A DNA stretch of 64,000 bases from the NCBI RefSeq assembly GCF_003201875.1, contig NZ_QJKD01000001.1, positions 621,634 through 685,633 of the forward strand. The letters are read 5' to 3'. The stretch is from Hungatella effluvii. Its GTDB lineage: Bacteria > Bacillota > Clostridia > Lachnospirales > Lachnospiraceae. The translations under genes were made by a program, and so were the position numbers. The notes below the pieces were generated by a model. That model was not told the DNA's origin and did not search any database. It saw only the letters and a program-made list of their open reading frames with translations. The first letter of the stretch is position 1; the number at the start of each line of letters is the position of its first letter. This document shows, piece after piece, positions 17,473 through 26,221 of this stretch.

Positions 17473-17660
17473 AGCAATTCTCCACAACATTCCCCCACTA
17501 CCCACCCACATATTTAACTATATTGTACAATATTTTTCAGAAAAATCAATAGTTATCTTCCTTCTGCTTCATACTCCCTCATTTTCCCAGTGCGAATCCC
17601 CCAGTATTTTCATGTTTACTTGAGATTCGCACCAGCATTTCACTTCCTTATCTCCCCATC
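17473..17660 (-). promoter_or_regulatory. CRISPR leader with promoter and inverted repeat
   Basis: This AT-rich stretch precedes the array in its transcription direction. A promoter on the minus strand, TTGATT (17549-17544), 16 bases, TACAAT (17527-17522), would start transcription about 40 bases before the first repeat. Farther out GTGCGAATC (17590-17598) and GATTCGCAC (17634-17642) form a 9-base inverted repeat over 35 bases. From memory a similar GTGCGAA-type dyad occurs between cas2 and the leader in type I-C loci. Confidence 0.7.
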
Positions 17661-17680
17661 TTCTAAAAATCCCTTCACAA

Positions 17681-18199
17681 TTAGACAGCCTGGCAGTCTG
17701 CCACAAGCACTTTCACAATCTCCGACACATACATAGTATGATAGTCTTTATTCGGATAACATTTCTGATCTATTTCCTGATCCAATAAATTTTCAGCCGG
17801 CATGGGATCGGAGTACAGTTTCCGCAGGACAAAAATCATATTTGCTTCCTCGAATGCTGTGGTACCGTCGATAAAATAGGGCGTCAGACCTGCCTCCTTC
17901 ACTTTATCGCAGTCACGTCCGGACTTTGTTCCGCAGATGTTCAACGCCTTTCTGTACTCCTTATCATAAAAAGATACGGTAAACAGCTCATTGGCATCGA
18001 CAAATTCTTTCGTATAGCGCTGAGGCCGGATATAAGCAGTAATCACATTCTTGTTCCACATAATTCCCATTCCGCCCCAGCTGGCCGTCATTGTATTAAA
18101 ATTATTCTCATCGCCCGCCGTGATCAGCATCCACTCAGTGCCAATCTTTGTAAATGGATTAAAATTCAGTTCTTCCACTGCTATCTTTTTAAATCCCAT
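17681..18199 (-). CDS. Flavin reductase family protein
   Basis: A 172-residue FMN-binding split-barrel protein of the flavin reductase-like family. The N-terminal pattern WMLITAGDENNFNTMTASWGG and the strand VITAYIRPQRYTKEFVDAN are the usual FMN-binding part. Related clostridial proteins are single-domain flavoproteins of uncertain electron acceptor. The start follows AAAGGAGAAAAATGTT. A separate promoter and dyad operator lie at 18285-18335. Its position next to the CRISPR leader, where cas2 would normally end, carries no functional hint. Confidence 0.88.
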   Translation of the reverse strand: MGFKKIAVEELNFNPFTKIGTEWMLITAGDENNFNTMTASWGGMGIMWNKNVITAYIRPQRYTKEFVDANELFTVSFYDKEYRKALNICGTKSGRDCDKVKEAGLTPYFIDGTTAFEEANMIFVLRKLYSDPMPAENLLDQEIDQKCYPNKDYHTMYVSEIVKVLVADCQAV

Positions 18200-18284
18200 A
18201 ACATTTTTCTCCTTTTCTCAATGCTGGTTTCATTCTACAATTGCTATGATTCATCTCTTCTCTCCAGAACTGCTGAATATATAT

Positions 18285-18335
18285 ATTTTATCATTTTCTT
18301 CACTAAAGTCAAATACTCCCTGTAGTGTATTTGAC
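18285..18335 (-). promoter_or_regulatory. Promoter with inverted-repeat operator for the flavin reductase gene
   Basis: On the minus strand TTGACT (18312-18307) is followed after 16 bases by TAAAAT (18290-18285). Overlapping the -35 and reaching upstream is the inverted repeat GTCAAATAC (18308-18316)/GTATTTGAC (18327-18335). This suggests control by a dimeric regulator encoded elsewhere. Confidence 0.5.
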
Positions 18336-18523
18336 CCTCGCAGCAGTCGCCAAATGCTCATGTAAGCATGGCACTTGGCTCGCAGCTCACGGGAATCAAC
18401 CTCCAATTCTCCAGACTTCGCAGCAAAAAGCCGCTGTATCCTTCGCATTTCCATGCTCCGAACACAGCGGCCCTGCCCGCTTGTCATCCCGGCTCTTCTT
18501 CTCTTCCCCGTTCTGCAGATCTG
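18336..18523. other. Intergenic remainder, no gene supported
   Basis: A frame of 78 codons crosses 18251-18487 on the minus strand, but it has no ribosome binding site, no recognisable similarity, and overlaps the promoter described above. Nothing else is seen here. Confidence 0.4.
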
Positions 18524-20398
18524 CTATTCCATACGGATTTCGACACCTGTCTCATAGATTTTGTCTTCCAGCAGCACACGAACCTTCACATTTTTACTCA
18601 TCCCGCATTTATTGACATACACATCAACATTTCTGGGATCATTCTTCAGAAATGTTCCGACACACATTGCCTCGAAATTCTTCGCAGCCGACGTGTTGAT
18701 ATAATAGCGGTGCGCTTTGCCGTCTTCCTCTTCCAGCAGGAGCATGGCCAGCTCCCCCTTCTCAAAGGTAGCATTAAACAGAATGCGGTCCTCCTCCTCC
18801 GTAACGGAAGCCTCGTAATGCTCCGGAATCAAATCCCCCGTACAGACAGCTGGAATCTCTGTCTCAAATTCTCCTGTTCTGCTCATGGAACCAAGTGTTT
18901 TCCCTGCTCCCAGTTCCGCCGTCTCACCGGCATAATACATCGGCAGCTTCTCGGCACGGAATACATTGGAAGGTACGTGCAGCTCATAGACTACCTCATC
19001 ATTTACCAGTTCACAGGTAATTGCATTCAGTGTACAGCCCTCACCGGTTCCATCCATGCTCCCCAGCCCCTCTAACGGTTCTCCATCCTTATAGGCAATT
19101 CCCCCGGAATGTACCATATAGCGGCCTTCATCGTAATATTCCACATTACAGATATATGGTGAAAAGAAGTCCGCGCCTCTCTCCTTTCCATACTGCCATA
19201 CCTGTTCGATAGTCCGTGCCTCTCTGTCGATATGGTAGCGCACGCCTCTGGAATAGCTGTCCTTCGCCTTGCTGTAATGAGCCTTTAACTTGGAACGATA
19301 GTGACCGTTATCGAACATCATAATATCTCCGTCCGGGCACACCACCACGCCGTGCTGCTCGTAAGACCACTCAAACGGTTCACTGATCGGCCGGAAGAAA
19401 TACTTCTCCACGTACTCTTCCGGCCAGCCCTCCGGATCTCCCAGAATCCAGTTGAGGGCTCCTGTTTTGAAGTCTATATTGATCACCGCATCCTGATGCC
19501 GGCCGGAAAGCGTGATGGAATCCGTCTTCTTATCGTACCATACCGCATTATTATGGAACCAGTCGTGTGCGGAGGCCGATCCGGACCAGGTCGTCTGGCA
19601 GTCGTAAGGCAGAATCTCCCTGTAGTCCCAGGTTCTCACGATTGCTCCCGTCTGGCGGTTGACAAGGACCAGCACATCTTCTACAGTATCCCGGTCCGGA
19701 ATCTGAGACAGCATCAGGATATTGCCGTCTTCCATCTCAAAGGTATCATGGTGATAACCGCCCGGAAGCCTGTATTCCCGGTATATTTTTCCGTGTACCC
19801 CCATCTCGTACACACCACTCACGTAATACGGCAGCTTGATCAGCCGGTCCGTACCGACAAGCAGATGGCCGTTCGCAAGACGCTTCATATCAAAGCAGAC
19901 GTTTACCGTCAGATACCACCTTACGTCCCCGCGGTAATCACATGCCAGCGCATCGGCCTTGGATGTCTGTGTCAGAAAAATCACATTGTCTCCCATATGC
20001 GCCCCGCTGCCCTTGCAGAATGTGGGAACCGGCACTTCTGGGGGAAGCGGCTCGGTTTTAATCATAACCGTCTCCCGTTCTCCTCCCGACAAAATGAGCT
20101 CCACCGTATTTTCGCAGTCCGCATACAGACCATAAACTGGTAGAATATGGATCGTATCGGCCGGAAATGTATGGCTGATATCGCCTTCCGGCTCCTTCCC
20201 CTTCACCGTCAGCGTGACCTCCTGCTTTACAGCGGTCTTAAAAAGAATCATCGCCGACAGCGGAGAGATCAGATACGGATTTCTCACTACCAGCGGGCTG
20301 GACGCCGTGTATGCTCCCGCCTCGAATGTCTCCAGAAACTTCTGTTCCGCTTCCGCCTGCTGTGTAATCAGGCTGTTTTTCTTCTCATATCGAATCAT
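18524..20398 (-). CDS. Aryl-sulfate sulfotransferase (ASST family)
   Basis: A 624-residue protein with an arylsulfotransferase N-terminal beta domain (about 30-125) followed by the six-bladed propeller that transfers sulfate from one phenolic sulfate ester to another phenol without PAPS. Conserved His segments are visible: GGYHHDTFEMEDGNILML, AHDWFHNNAVWY and EQHGVVV, one of which supplies the catalytic His. No signal peptide is seen, unlike the periplasmic E. coli enzyme, so it is probably cytoplasmic as in the Eubacterium A-44 type. Last gene of a five-gene operon, 21 bases after the thioredoxin-reductase-like gene. Confidence 0.92.
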   Translation of the reverse strand: MIRYEKKNSLITQQAEAEQKFLETFEAGAYTASSPLVVRNPYLISPLSAMILFKTAVKQEVTLTVKGKEPEGDISHTFPADTIHILPVYGLYADCENTVELILSGGERETVMIKTEPLPPEVPVPTFCKGSGAHMGDNVIFLTQTSKADALACDYRGDVRWYLTVNVCFDMKRLANGHLLVGTDRLIKLPYYVSGVYEMGVHGKIYREYRLPGGYHHDTFEMEDGNILMLSQIPDRDTVEDVLVLVNRQTGAIVRTWDYREILPYDCQTTWSGSASAHDWFHNNAVWYDKKTDSITLSGRHQDAVINIDFKTGALNWILGDPEGWPEEYVEKYFFRPISEPFEWSYEQHGVVVCPDGDIMMFDNGHYRSKLKAHYSKAKDSYSRGVRYHIDREARTIEQVWQYGKERGADFFSPYICNVEYYDEGRYMVHSGGIAYKDGEPLEGLGSMDGTGEGCTLNAITCELVNDEVVYELHVPSNVFRAEKLPMYYAGETAELGAGKTLGSMSRTGEFETEIPAVCTGDLIPEHYEASVTEEEDRILFNATFEKGELAMLLLEEEDGKAHRYYINTSAAKNFEAMCVGTFLKNDPRNVDVYVNKCGMSKNVKVRVLLEDKIYETGVEIRME

Positions 20399-20419
20399 CT
20401 GTTATCCCTTCCTTCCCCA

Positions 20420-21361
20420 TTATCCCATACATTTCTTCTTATACGCCGCCGCTGACTGAGCGGCCACTGCGCCATCCGAGCAGGCGGTCACGATCTGCCG
20501 GAGGAGCTTGCTGTTACTATCACCGGCACCGAAGATTCCCGGCACCGCCGTCTCCATCCGCTCGTTCGCTTCAATATAACCGTGTGATTCCAGAATGCCG
20601 AGACCGGCAAATGGTTCCGTTACCGGCTGAAGTCCGATATATTCGAACGCACCGTCTCCATGTGCTACGATTTCCTCCCCCGTTTTGCTGGAAACCGCCC
20701 GCAGGCCGGTAAATACTTCTCCAGGCAGAAATTCTTTGATATCAAACCACTCGTGGACTTCCACATTAGGCAGGGACTTCAGTTTATCGCAGGCCATCGG
20801 ATCTGCGGTGAGATCAAGCATGGTTACCACCGTCACCTTTTTTGCCATTTCAGCCAGGTAAATGGATTCCTCCACCGCGGAATTACCTCCGCCAATCACG
20901 ATGACCGATTTATCCCGGTATTTTGCGCCATCACAGATGGCGCACCAGCTAATGGATTTTCCTGCAAAATCCAGTTCATTCGGCACGTGGAGCATGCGCG
21001 GCTTTGTTCCCGTAGCCAGAATGACTGCCAGGGAACGGTATGTTTTTCCTTCCGCACACGTCACTATTTTTATGGTACCGCAGCCGCCGTCTTCCCGTTC
21101 CTCTGTCTCGATTTTCTCCACAGTGCCGTAATCGAATTCAATTTCCAGAGCCTGGGTGTGTTCAAACACCTGCATCGCCAGATCGGCTCCATTGACAGAG
21201 CTGAAGCCCGGATAGTTCTGTATTTCATATGTATTGATGATCTGCCCACCCGGCGCCAGTTTATCCAGAAGGAGAACATCAAGATTCGCTCTCTTCGCAT
21301 AAATCGCGGCCGTCATCCCGGCTGGTCCGCTTCCCACAATGATCACGTCATATATTTTCAT
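20420..21361 (-). CDS. Thioredoxin reductase-like FAD/NAD(P) oxidoreductase
   Basis: A 313-residue two-dinucleotide-domain flavoprotein. The FAD motif GSGPAG (10-15) and NAD(P) motif GGGNSAVEE are present, with the redox pair CAIC (Cys140, Cys143) and the C-terminal GIFGAGD motif. Length and layout match TrxB. Because it lies inside a metabolic operon between an SLC13 transporter and an arylsulfotransferase, it may serve a dedicated substrate or a partner thioredoxin rather than housekeeping reduction; no thioredoxin gene is adjacent. Confidence 0.9.
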   Translation of the reverse strand: MKIYDVIIVGSGPAGMTAAIYAKRANLDVLLLDKLAPGGQIINTYEIQNYPGFSSVNGADLAMQVFEHTQALEIEFDYGTVEKIETEEREDGGCGTIKIVTCAEGKTYRSLAVILATGTKPRMLHVPNELDFAGKSISWCAICDGAKYRDKSVIVIGGGNSAVEESIYLAEMAKKVTVVTMLDLTADPMACDKLKSLPNVEVHEWFDIKEFLPGEVFTGLRAVSSKTGEEIVAHGDGAFEYIGLQPVTEPFAGLGILESHGYIEANERMETAVPGIFGAGDSNSKLLRQIVTACSDGAVAAQSAAAYKKKCMG

Positions 21362-21371
21362 GTTCCCTCTC

Positions 21372-22784
21372 CTATCTCAAAAATCCAGTCATCATCCAGT
21401 ACGGATAAATCAGAAGCGCCAGGAAAATGATGCTGAGTATCGTGCGGACAGTACAGAATTTCATGGCTTTTTTCATATCAAAGACGTCATAGCTGAACAG
21501 AATCAGGAACAGCGCCCATTCATAGGGGAAGAACAACTGCTCCACGCCCCATACGAAACTGAAGGTGGTTCCCACCACGCTGAGTCCCAGCTTCGCCGCA
21601 ATGTCGATAAAGAGCGGTGAAAATGCCGCCATACCGGCCAGAGGAGTCATCATCATATCAGTGATCACACCGGTCAGCCATGCAAACAGGATCAATCCAA
21701 AATTTCCGACATTCTGAAGAATCGGCATCATCAGCTCGCTCACCAGACCGGCTACGCCAACCGCATTTGACATGCTTCCGATCGCCATGGTTGCCGCCAC
21801 GAAGAATACCATCGGGAAATTCACCTGCTTCATATCCTCGATATCCGCAACATCCACTCCCGGAAGGAAACAGGCGATCACAGCCAGAATAAAGAGCCAT
21901 CCTGCGTCAATTCCCGAAAATACCATCGCAATAACGAGTAAAATCAGGATAACCAGAAACTTGATTTCCTTTTTCGACATTTTTCCGAGAGATTCCTGTT
22001 TTTCTTTAAAATACTCTTTGCCGTCAATGGAGGCATCCTGTTTAAACAGAATCCGCACCATGATCAGAAGAACGATCAGCCATAAAAGCATGACGGGAAA
22101 GTTACTGATAAAATACTGCATCCAGCTGACGCTGTTTCCCGTTTCCTTTAAGTAGGAATTGACCAGCTGAAGGTTCTCGCTTGCGGATAAATACAGCCAG
22201 GATGGTGCGATTGCCGCCACGAAACCGGCAAACATGATTCCGGCTCCGGTATTGCTGTTCTTTGGTATCTTTAACGCGTTGTAGATTCCAAAACACAGGG
22301 CACAGTAGAGGGCGACACGGCCGGTCATATTGGGGACCAGAAGCCCCACCACGATACCGGACAGTGTGATTCCCGTTATGATCCCCTTATAGGAACCGCC
22401 GGATTTTACAATAAAAAAGTACGCGATCCGCTGCATCAGCCCGCTTTTCTCAAAGATCACGGAAAGCGTCAGACCGCCCAGAGACAGCCATACGACCGAA
22501 CCGGTCCACGGTGACAGGACGACATTGGCGGGGGCCACTCCCCAAAGAATCGCTCCTACCGTTAAAAGCAGGCCGGAAATATAAACCGGAAGCAGATTCA
22601 TCGCCCAGGTCAGAATCGCCCACGCGGTGCACACGAAAAACTTTCTCATTTCCAGTGAGACGGCCTCCGTCTGCGGAATTGCAAAGTAAAGGATGCAGGG
22701 AACTCCGATTGCGATCCCCCATTTTATAAAAAACTTCAAATCAAACACAGTCTTTTTATCTGCTGTAATCCCCTGTTTGTCCAT
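21372..22784 (-). CDS. SLC13/DASS family anion transporter
   Basis: A 470-residue integral membrane protein with about eleven hydrophobic segments. Family features are the SLGGLTLSVIFEKSGL segment, the GLLVPNMTGR hairpin-like motif near 150, and MMMTPLAGMAAF near 400. DASS proteins import dicarboxylates, sulfate or related anions with cations. The ATG at 22784 follows AAGGGGAAAAT; a frame from 22844 adds a poorly supported tail. It overlaps no gene and sits 10 bases before the thioredoxin-reductase-like gene. Import of the operon's anionic substrate is the likely role. Confidence 0.88.
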   Translation of the reverse strand: MDKQGITADKKTVFDLKFFIKWGIAIGVPCILYFAIPQTEAVSLEMRKFFVCTAWAILTWAMNLLPVYISGLLLTVGAILWGVAPANVVLSPWTGSVVWLSLGGLTLSVIFEKSGLMQRIAYFFIVKSGGSYKGIITGITLSGIVVGLLVPNMTGRVALYCALCFGIYNALKIPKNSNTGAGIMFAGFVAAIAPSWLYLSASENLQLVNSYLKETGNSVSWMQYFISNFPVMLLWLIVLLIMVRILFKQDASIDGKEYFKEKQESLGKMSKKEIKFLVILILLVIAMVFSGIDAGWLFILAVIACFLPGVDVADIEDMKQVNFPMVFFVAATMAIGSMSNAVGVAGLVSELMMPILQNVGNFGLILFAWLTGVITDMMMTPLAGMAAFSPLFIDIAAKLGLSVVGTTFSFVWGVEQLFFPYEWALFLILFSYDVFDMKKAMKFCTVRTILSIIFLALLIYPYWMMTGFLR

Positions 22785-22852
22785 ATTTTCCCCTTCTCCA
22801 TTTCTATTCAGCTTATGCCCTGCGGCAGTGCAGCCCCAGGGCATATTGGTCT

Positions 22853-23683
22853 TTATTTTTCAATGGCCTTAAATGCTTCTGTCTGTGCGGTCATTCCACG
22901 TTCTGATGCGAGGCGCTCGATGGAGGAGGCGCCGAAGAATCCGTCGATTTCAGGCACATGTTTGATTACGTAGGCGGCATCCTCAGGATCTGCAATCGGG
23001 CCGCCGTGGCAGATAACCATAATATCCTGGCGCACTTCTCTTCCCGCCTTGATAATCTCCCTGATCTTTACGCAGCAGTCGTCCAGCGTGAGCGCCGTCT
23101 CCGCGCCGATGCTTCCCTTGGTGGTCAGTCCCATATGGGCAACCAGTATATCCGCTCCGGCTTCCGCCATGGCTTTTGCCTGCTCCGGATCGAAGACGTA
23201 TGGACAGGTGAGCATATCCAGCTTGTGTGCTTCACGGACCATGTCAACCTCCAGTCCGTATCCCATTCCTGTCTCCTCCAGGTTAGCTCTGAATTTGCCG
23301 TCAATTAATCCTACGGTCGGGAAATTCTGCACTCCGTTGAATCCCTGGTCCTTCAGCTGTTTCAGAAACAGGTCCATCACACGGAAGGGATCTGTACCGC
23401 AGACACCGGCGAGAACCGGAGTGTTTTTCACGACCGGAAGCACCTCGGAGCCCATTTCCTGTACGATCTTATTGGCATCGCCATACGCCAGCAGCCCTGA
23501 CAGGGAACCGCGGCCAGCCATCCGGAAACGACCGGAATTGTAGATAATCAGCATGTCAGCTCCGCCCTTTTCACTGCATTTCGCCGTAATTCCGGTTCCT
23601 GCGCCAACGCCTACCAGGATTCTTCCTTCTTCCACCTCTTTGTGGAATTTCTCCATGATCTCACTTCTTGTCATTCTGTTCAT
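22853..23683 (-). CDS. PEP hydrolase-like TIM-barrel protein (Tm-1 C-terminal domain family)
   Basis: A 276-residue TIM barrel of the family annotated as phosphoenolpyruvate hydrolase-like and related to the C-terminal half of the plant Tm-1 protein. Conserved stretches are [47 protein letters not shown] and ICHGGP (His226). The true reaction of bacterial members is not settled. It is paired with a Tm-1-like ATP-binding protein encoded 19 bases upstream, recreating in two genes the two domains of Tm-1. A paralogous barrel is fused to an AraC domain at 27443-28651. Confidence 0.9.
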   Translation of the reverse strand: MNRMTRSEIMEKFHKEVEEGRILVGVGAGTGITAKCSEKGGADMLIIYNSGRFRMAGRGSLSGLLAYGDANKIVQEMGSEVLPVVKNTPVLAGVCGTDPFRVMDLFLKQLKDQGFNGVQNFPTVGLIDGKFRANLEETGMGYGLEVDMVREAHKLDMLTCPYVFDPEQAKAMAEAGADILVAHMGLTTKGSIGAETALTLDDCCVKIREIIKAGREVRQDIMVICHGGPIADPEDAAYVIKHVPEIDGFFGASSIERLASERGMTAQTEAFKAIEK

Positions 23684-23702
23684 TTTTAAATCCTCCTTGT
23701 TC

Positions 23703-24926
23703 TTATGCTTCTCTTTCCATAAGTTCCATTAATTTTTCAGCCGCACATACGGCAAATTCCTTATCGTTGATGTTGTAATCCAGTTCCATGATCTCAACAG
23801 CGTCCCGGTTCACCCCGTCACGCAGCGTCTGAAACAGCACCTGATCTTCCTTTGGTCCGTAGAATGGCTGGCCCTCCGCGTCGATGGCCGATACGCCTTT
23901 TAACGGAAGCAGCAGCGCAGTCTTTCCGGAAGCCAGATTCAGCTTCTGAGACAGCTTTTCTCCAACCTCTCTATTTTCATCGGCCGTGGTCCTCATCAGG
24001 GTAACGGTCGGGTTATGTTTATAGAGATTTCTTCCCGCAAATTTCTGCGGAACCGTATCGAACGGCCCGAAATTCACCATATCCATGGCCCCTACGGAAA
24101 CCACCTGGGGAATCCCGCCGCGGGCTGCCGCCTCACAGCGCGTCTGGCCTGCTGCCAGGACTCCGCCCACCACCTCGTCACACCACTCCGTCGTGGTCAG
24201 ATCAAGCACGCCCTTAAAGAATCCGGCGTCCGTCAGTGCTTCCATCGTCCGCCCCCCGGTACCGGTCGCATGAAATACCAGGACTTCATACCCATGCGTC
24301 TCCAGACACTCCTTTGCAAATCCAACACACGGCGTCGTAACACCGAACATGGTCGCAGCAACCAGAGGCCTGTGATCTCCTGTCTCCGGCTTCAGCTCCT
24401 CTTTCAGTCTCACCATTCCGCAGACGGCAAGGACTGCATTTCTGAAAATCACCTTTGAGATGGAATTCAGCCCGGCCACATCTACAATGGACGGCATCAT
24501 CACAATGTCGCTGGTGCCCACATACTGTTCCACGTTGCCGGAAGCCATGGTTGACACCATAAGCTTGGGAACTCCGATGGGCAGCGCCCGCATGGCCGGA
24601 GTCACCATGGAAGTTCCCCCTGAACCTCCAAATGACAGAATCCCGTCAAACCTGCCTTCCCTGTACAGCTGCAAAACCAGTGTCTCCATTCCTTTTGACA
24701 GCGCCTCTGTCGCCATAGCCCGGTCCCTTCGTTCCACAATGGCGCGGATATCGTATCCGGCCGCGGCTGCCACCTCCGCATTGGACACGTCCGGCGTAAA
24801 CTCTGGTTCAAACACACCGGTATGTATGGTTAATGCGTGCAGCCCCAGCTCCTCAACCAGCCCCTTTACGTAGAGATATTCCTTTCCTTTCGTATCAAAG
24901 GTTCCTGCGATTGCTATTGTTTTCAT
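23703..24926 (-). CDS. Tm-1-like ATP-binding protein (UPF0261)
   Basis: A 407-residue member of the UPF0261 family, equivalent to the N-terminal ATP-binding domain of Tm-1. The opening [13 protein letters not shown] and the glycine-rich [16 protein letters not shown] motif near residue 110 are family marks, as is [15 protein letters not shown]. Biochemical function in bacteria is unproved. First gene of the operon that continues with the PEP-hydrolase-like barrel, SLC13 transporter, thioredoxin-reductase-like protein and arylsulfotransferase. The start follows AAGGAGAGGTTTAC; tandem repeats at 25038-25116 lie upstream. Confidence 0.92.
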   Translation of the reverse strand: MKTIAIAGTFDTKGKEYLYVKGLVEELGLHALTIHTGVFEPEFTPDVSNAEVAAAAGYDIRAIVERRDRAMATEALSKGMETLVLQLYREGRFDGILSFGGSGGTSMVTPAMRALPIGVPKLMVSTMASGNVEQYVGTSDIVMMPSIVDVAGLNSISKVIFRNAVLAVCGMVRLKEELKPETGDHRPLVAATMFGVTTPCVGFAKECLETHGYEVLVFHATGTGGRTMEALTDAGFFKGVLDLTTTEWCDEVVGGVLAAGQTRCEAAARGGIPQVVSVGAMDMVNFGPFDTVPQKFAGRNLYKHNPTVTLMRTTADENREVGEKLSQKLNLASGKTALLLPLKGVSAIDAEGQPFYGPKEDQVLFQTLRDGVNRDAVEIMELDYNINDKEFAVCAAEKLMELMEREA

Positions 24927-25011
24927 GTAAACCTCTCCTTCTTTTCAGCGAAACCCGGCCGTGATTTTCGCTGTATTTCTATCCCCGTTTTTGCTTTCCT
25001 GCTACAAATAT

Positions 25012-25017
25012 ATTGTA
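25012..25017 (-). promoter_or_regulatory. -10 element of the Tm-1/ASST operon promoter
   Basis: TACAAT on the minus strand lies 86 bases upstream of the first gene. Seventeen bases further up there is no good -35 hexamer (TTTATT), and the first of the tandem boxes covers that place, as expected for an activator-dependent promoter. Confidence 0.5.
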
Positions 25018-25037
25018 CACTTCCCTCATTTCTGAAT

Positions 25038-25116
25038 AAATGTTGTTACTTTATCTTCTCTTGTGTTTATATTTCTAAATGTTGTTGTTTTTATTAACTC
25101 TCCTTGTGTTTATATT
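25038..25116. promoter_or_regulatory. Tandem direct repeats, probable activator binding sites
   Basis: Two copies of AAATGTTGTT (25038-25047, 25077-25086) alternate with two copies of CTTGTGTTTATATT (25060-25073, 25103-25116). They lie just upstream of, and overlap, the -35 position of the Tm-1/ASST operon. Paired direct repeats overlapping a weak -35 are characteristic of AraC-type activators, and such a regulator with a PEP-hydrolase-like sensor is encoded at 27443-28651. Confidence 0.6.
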
Positions 25117-25311
25117 AGATTTTGAATTTAAAGCGATTTGCAGCACCTGGAGATGCGTTTTCCCGCTTTTTTACTTTTGGGGACAAAAATGAGAGGCAGC
25201 GGTACTTTTGCGGTATCGCTGCCTCTCTGTTCATGATTTGATCTTTTTTCAATTATATAAAGTGATCTTCTATTTCATATACGCATTGATTTCCTATACG
25301 CACAATCTTTC
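25117..25311. other. Intergenic region between the two operons
   Basis: Apart from the terminator at 25191-25227 nothing gene-like is seen. Confidence 0.5.
25191..25227 (-). terminator. Terminator after the GNAT gene
   Basis: GAGAGGCAGCG (25191-25201) pairs perfectly with CGCTGCCTCTC (25217-25227). On the minus strand it is followed by CATTTTTG. It closes the operon that begins with the barrel-AraC regulator. Confidence 0.8.
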
Positions 25312-25767
25312 TTAGCGTTCCATATAGAAAGTAATAACCTCCACATTTCCATCCATCTCCTTATTCCCAGTATGAAATCCACATTTTTTCGTATAGAATG
25401 CAATGTTCTCCTCTTTATCCGCAGGCGTTTCCAGCGTAATCCGCTTCCAGTCAGGATAAACAGACAGCATATGCCGAAATGCTTGTGAACCGATTCCCTT
25501 CCCCTGATATTCCGGAATAATACATAAACACCCCAGATGGTACTGTCCATCTCCTCTGTTCACGAGAGAAATCACACCAACAGGGACTTCCTTACTCAAA
25601 ATAATGTATTTGGGAAATCCGGCAATGGATAATTCCATCGCTTCCTTCGTCTTCCCATACGCCGGGCATTCCCCGCAGCGAATGTAATCCGCATGGAAGG
25701 CCGCATTATACATTTCAATCAGAAGTTCCGCGTCGTCCTGCACGGCTTTTCTATAATTCAGTTCCAT
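25312..25767 (-). CDS. GNAT family N-acetyltransferase
   Basis: A 151-residue GNAT acetyltransferase. The acetyl-CoA binding motif is IPEYQGKGIGSQAF (about residues 88-101), followed by ITLETPADKEENIAFYTKKCGF, the usual C-terminal half of the fold. The acceptor is unknown. It lies 106 bases after the small gene at 25874 and ends before a strong terminator, so it is probably the last gene of the operon headed by the barrel-AraC regulator, though it may have its own start site. Confidence 0.88.
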   Translation of the reverse strand: MELNYRKAVQDDAELLIEMYNAAFHADYIRCGECPAYGKTKEAMELSIAGFPKYIILSKEVPVGVISLVNRGDGQYHLGCLCIIPEYQGKGIGSQAFRHMLSVYPDWKRITLETPADKEENIAFYTKKCGFHTGNKEMDGNVEVITFYMER

Positions 25768-25873
25768 TTTATCCTGCCTTCCATCATAGCCTCATTTGGC
25801 TTACGATATTTTCCACCTGCATATCCAGCATTTCCGCCACGTGTTTGGCGACAGCATGATGCCCCGCCGGATA

Positions 25874-26179
25874 TCAGTCCCCTCCTAAAGTGTTGAAATT
25901 ATCTGAAATTCCTATTCGGATTAACTCCTCGATGTATTTGGGCGTAAATGCTGCATACCGATCAGATACGTCAAATGGTATTGCCAGATCGCGTACGCCC
26001 TTACGGCTGTCTTTTGTAATTCTTAAAACCGGACAATACATATTGCAATATGCAAGAAAGGAATGGTCATCCGCCAAGATATGGACCACCGGTTCGCCCC
26101 CGGCCCCCTCCTCTGCAAACCACCAGTACACGTTCCCGTCTATCATAATTTTCCGTTTTCCTTTTTTACTGACTCCCAC
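25874..26179 (-). CDS. Hypothetical protein, 101 residues, possibly truncated
   Basis: Not recognised. It is a soluble, Trp- and Tyr-containing protein (GNVYWWFAEEG, PKYIEELIRIG) with a GTG start 7 bases after AGGAGG. After the TGA stop at 25874-25876 the same frame stays open for 28 more codons (about 25787-25873) with coding-like composition (GHHAVAKHVAEMLDMQ), so the stop may be a recent nonsense mutation of a slightly longer protein. It sits 42 bases after the Nif3-like gene. Confidence 0.6.
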   Translation of the reverse strand: MGVSKKGKRKIMIDGNVYWWFAEEGAGGEPVVHILADDHSFLAYCNMYCPVLRITKDSRKGVRDLAIPFDVSDRYAAFTPKYIEELIRIGISDNFNTLGGD

Positions 26180-26221
26180 AACTCCTCCTTTTTATGAAAA
26201 TACTTCCGGCTTGACTCCCCG

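Noticed and set aside
15757..17517. Many open frames of 60-117 codons across the CRISPR array on both strands
   Set aside because: They repeat the same translated CRISPR unit and arise from repeat periodicity.
17681..18199. Search for a cas2 or other cas gene next to the CRISPR leader
   Set aside because: The protein is a flavin reductase-like split barrel of 172 residues with no nuclease motifs.
18251..18487. 78-codon minus-strand frame between the flavin reductase and arylsulfotransferase genes
   Set aside because: No ribosome binding site, no recognised family, and it overlaps a promoter and dyad operator.
18368..20143. Plus-strand frames of 235 and 280 codons
   Set aside because: They are antisense to the arylsulfotransferase gene, whose motifs are clear.
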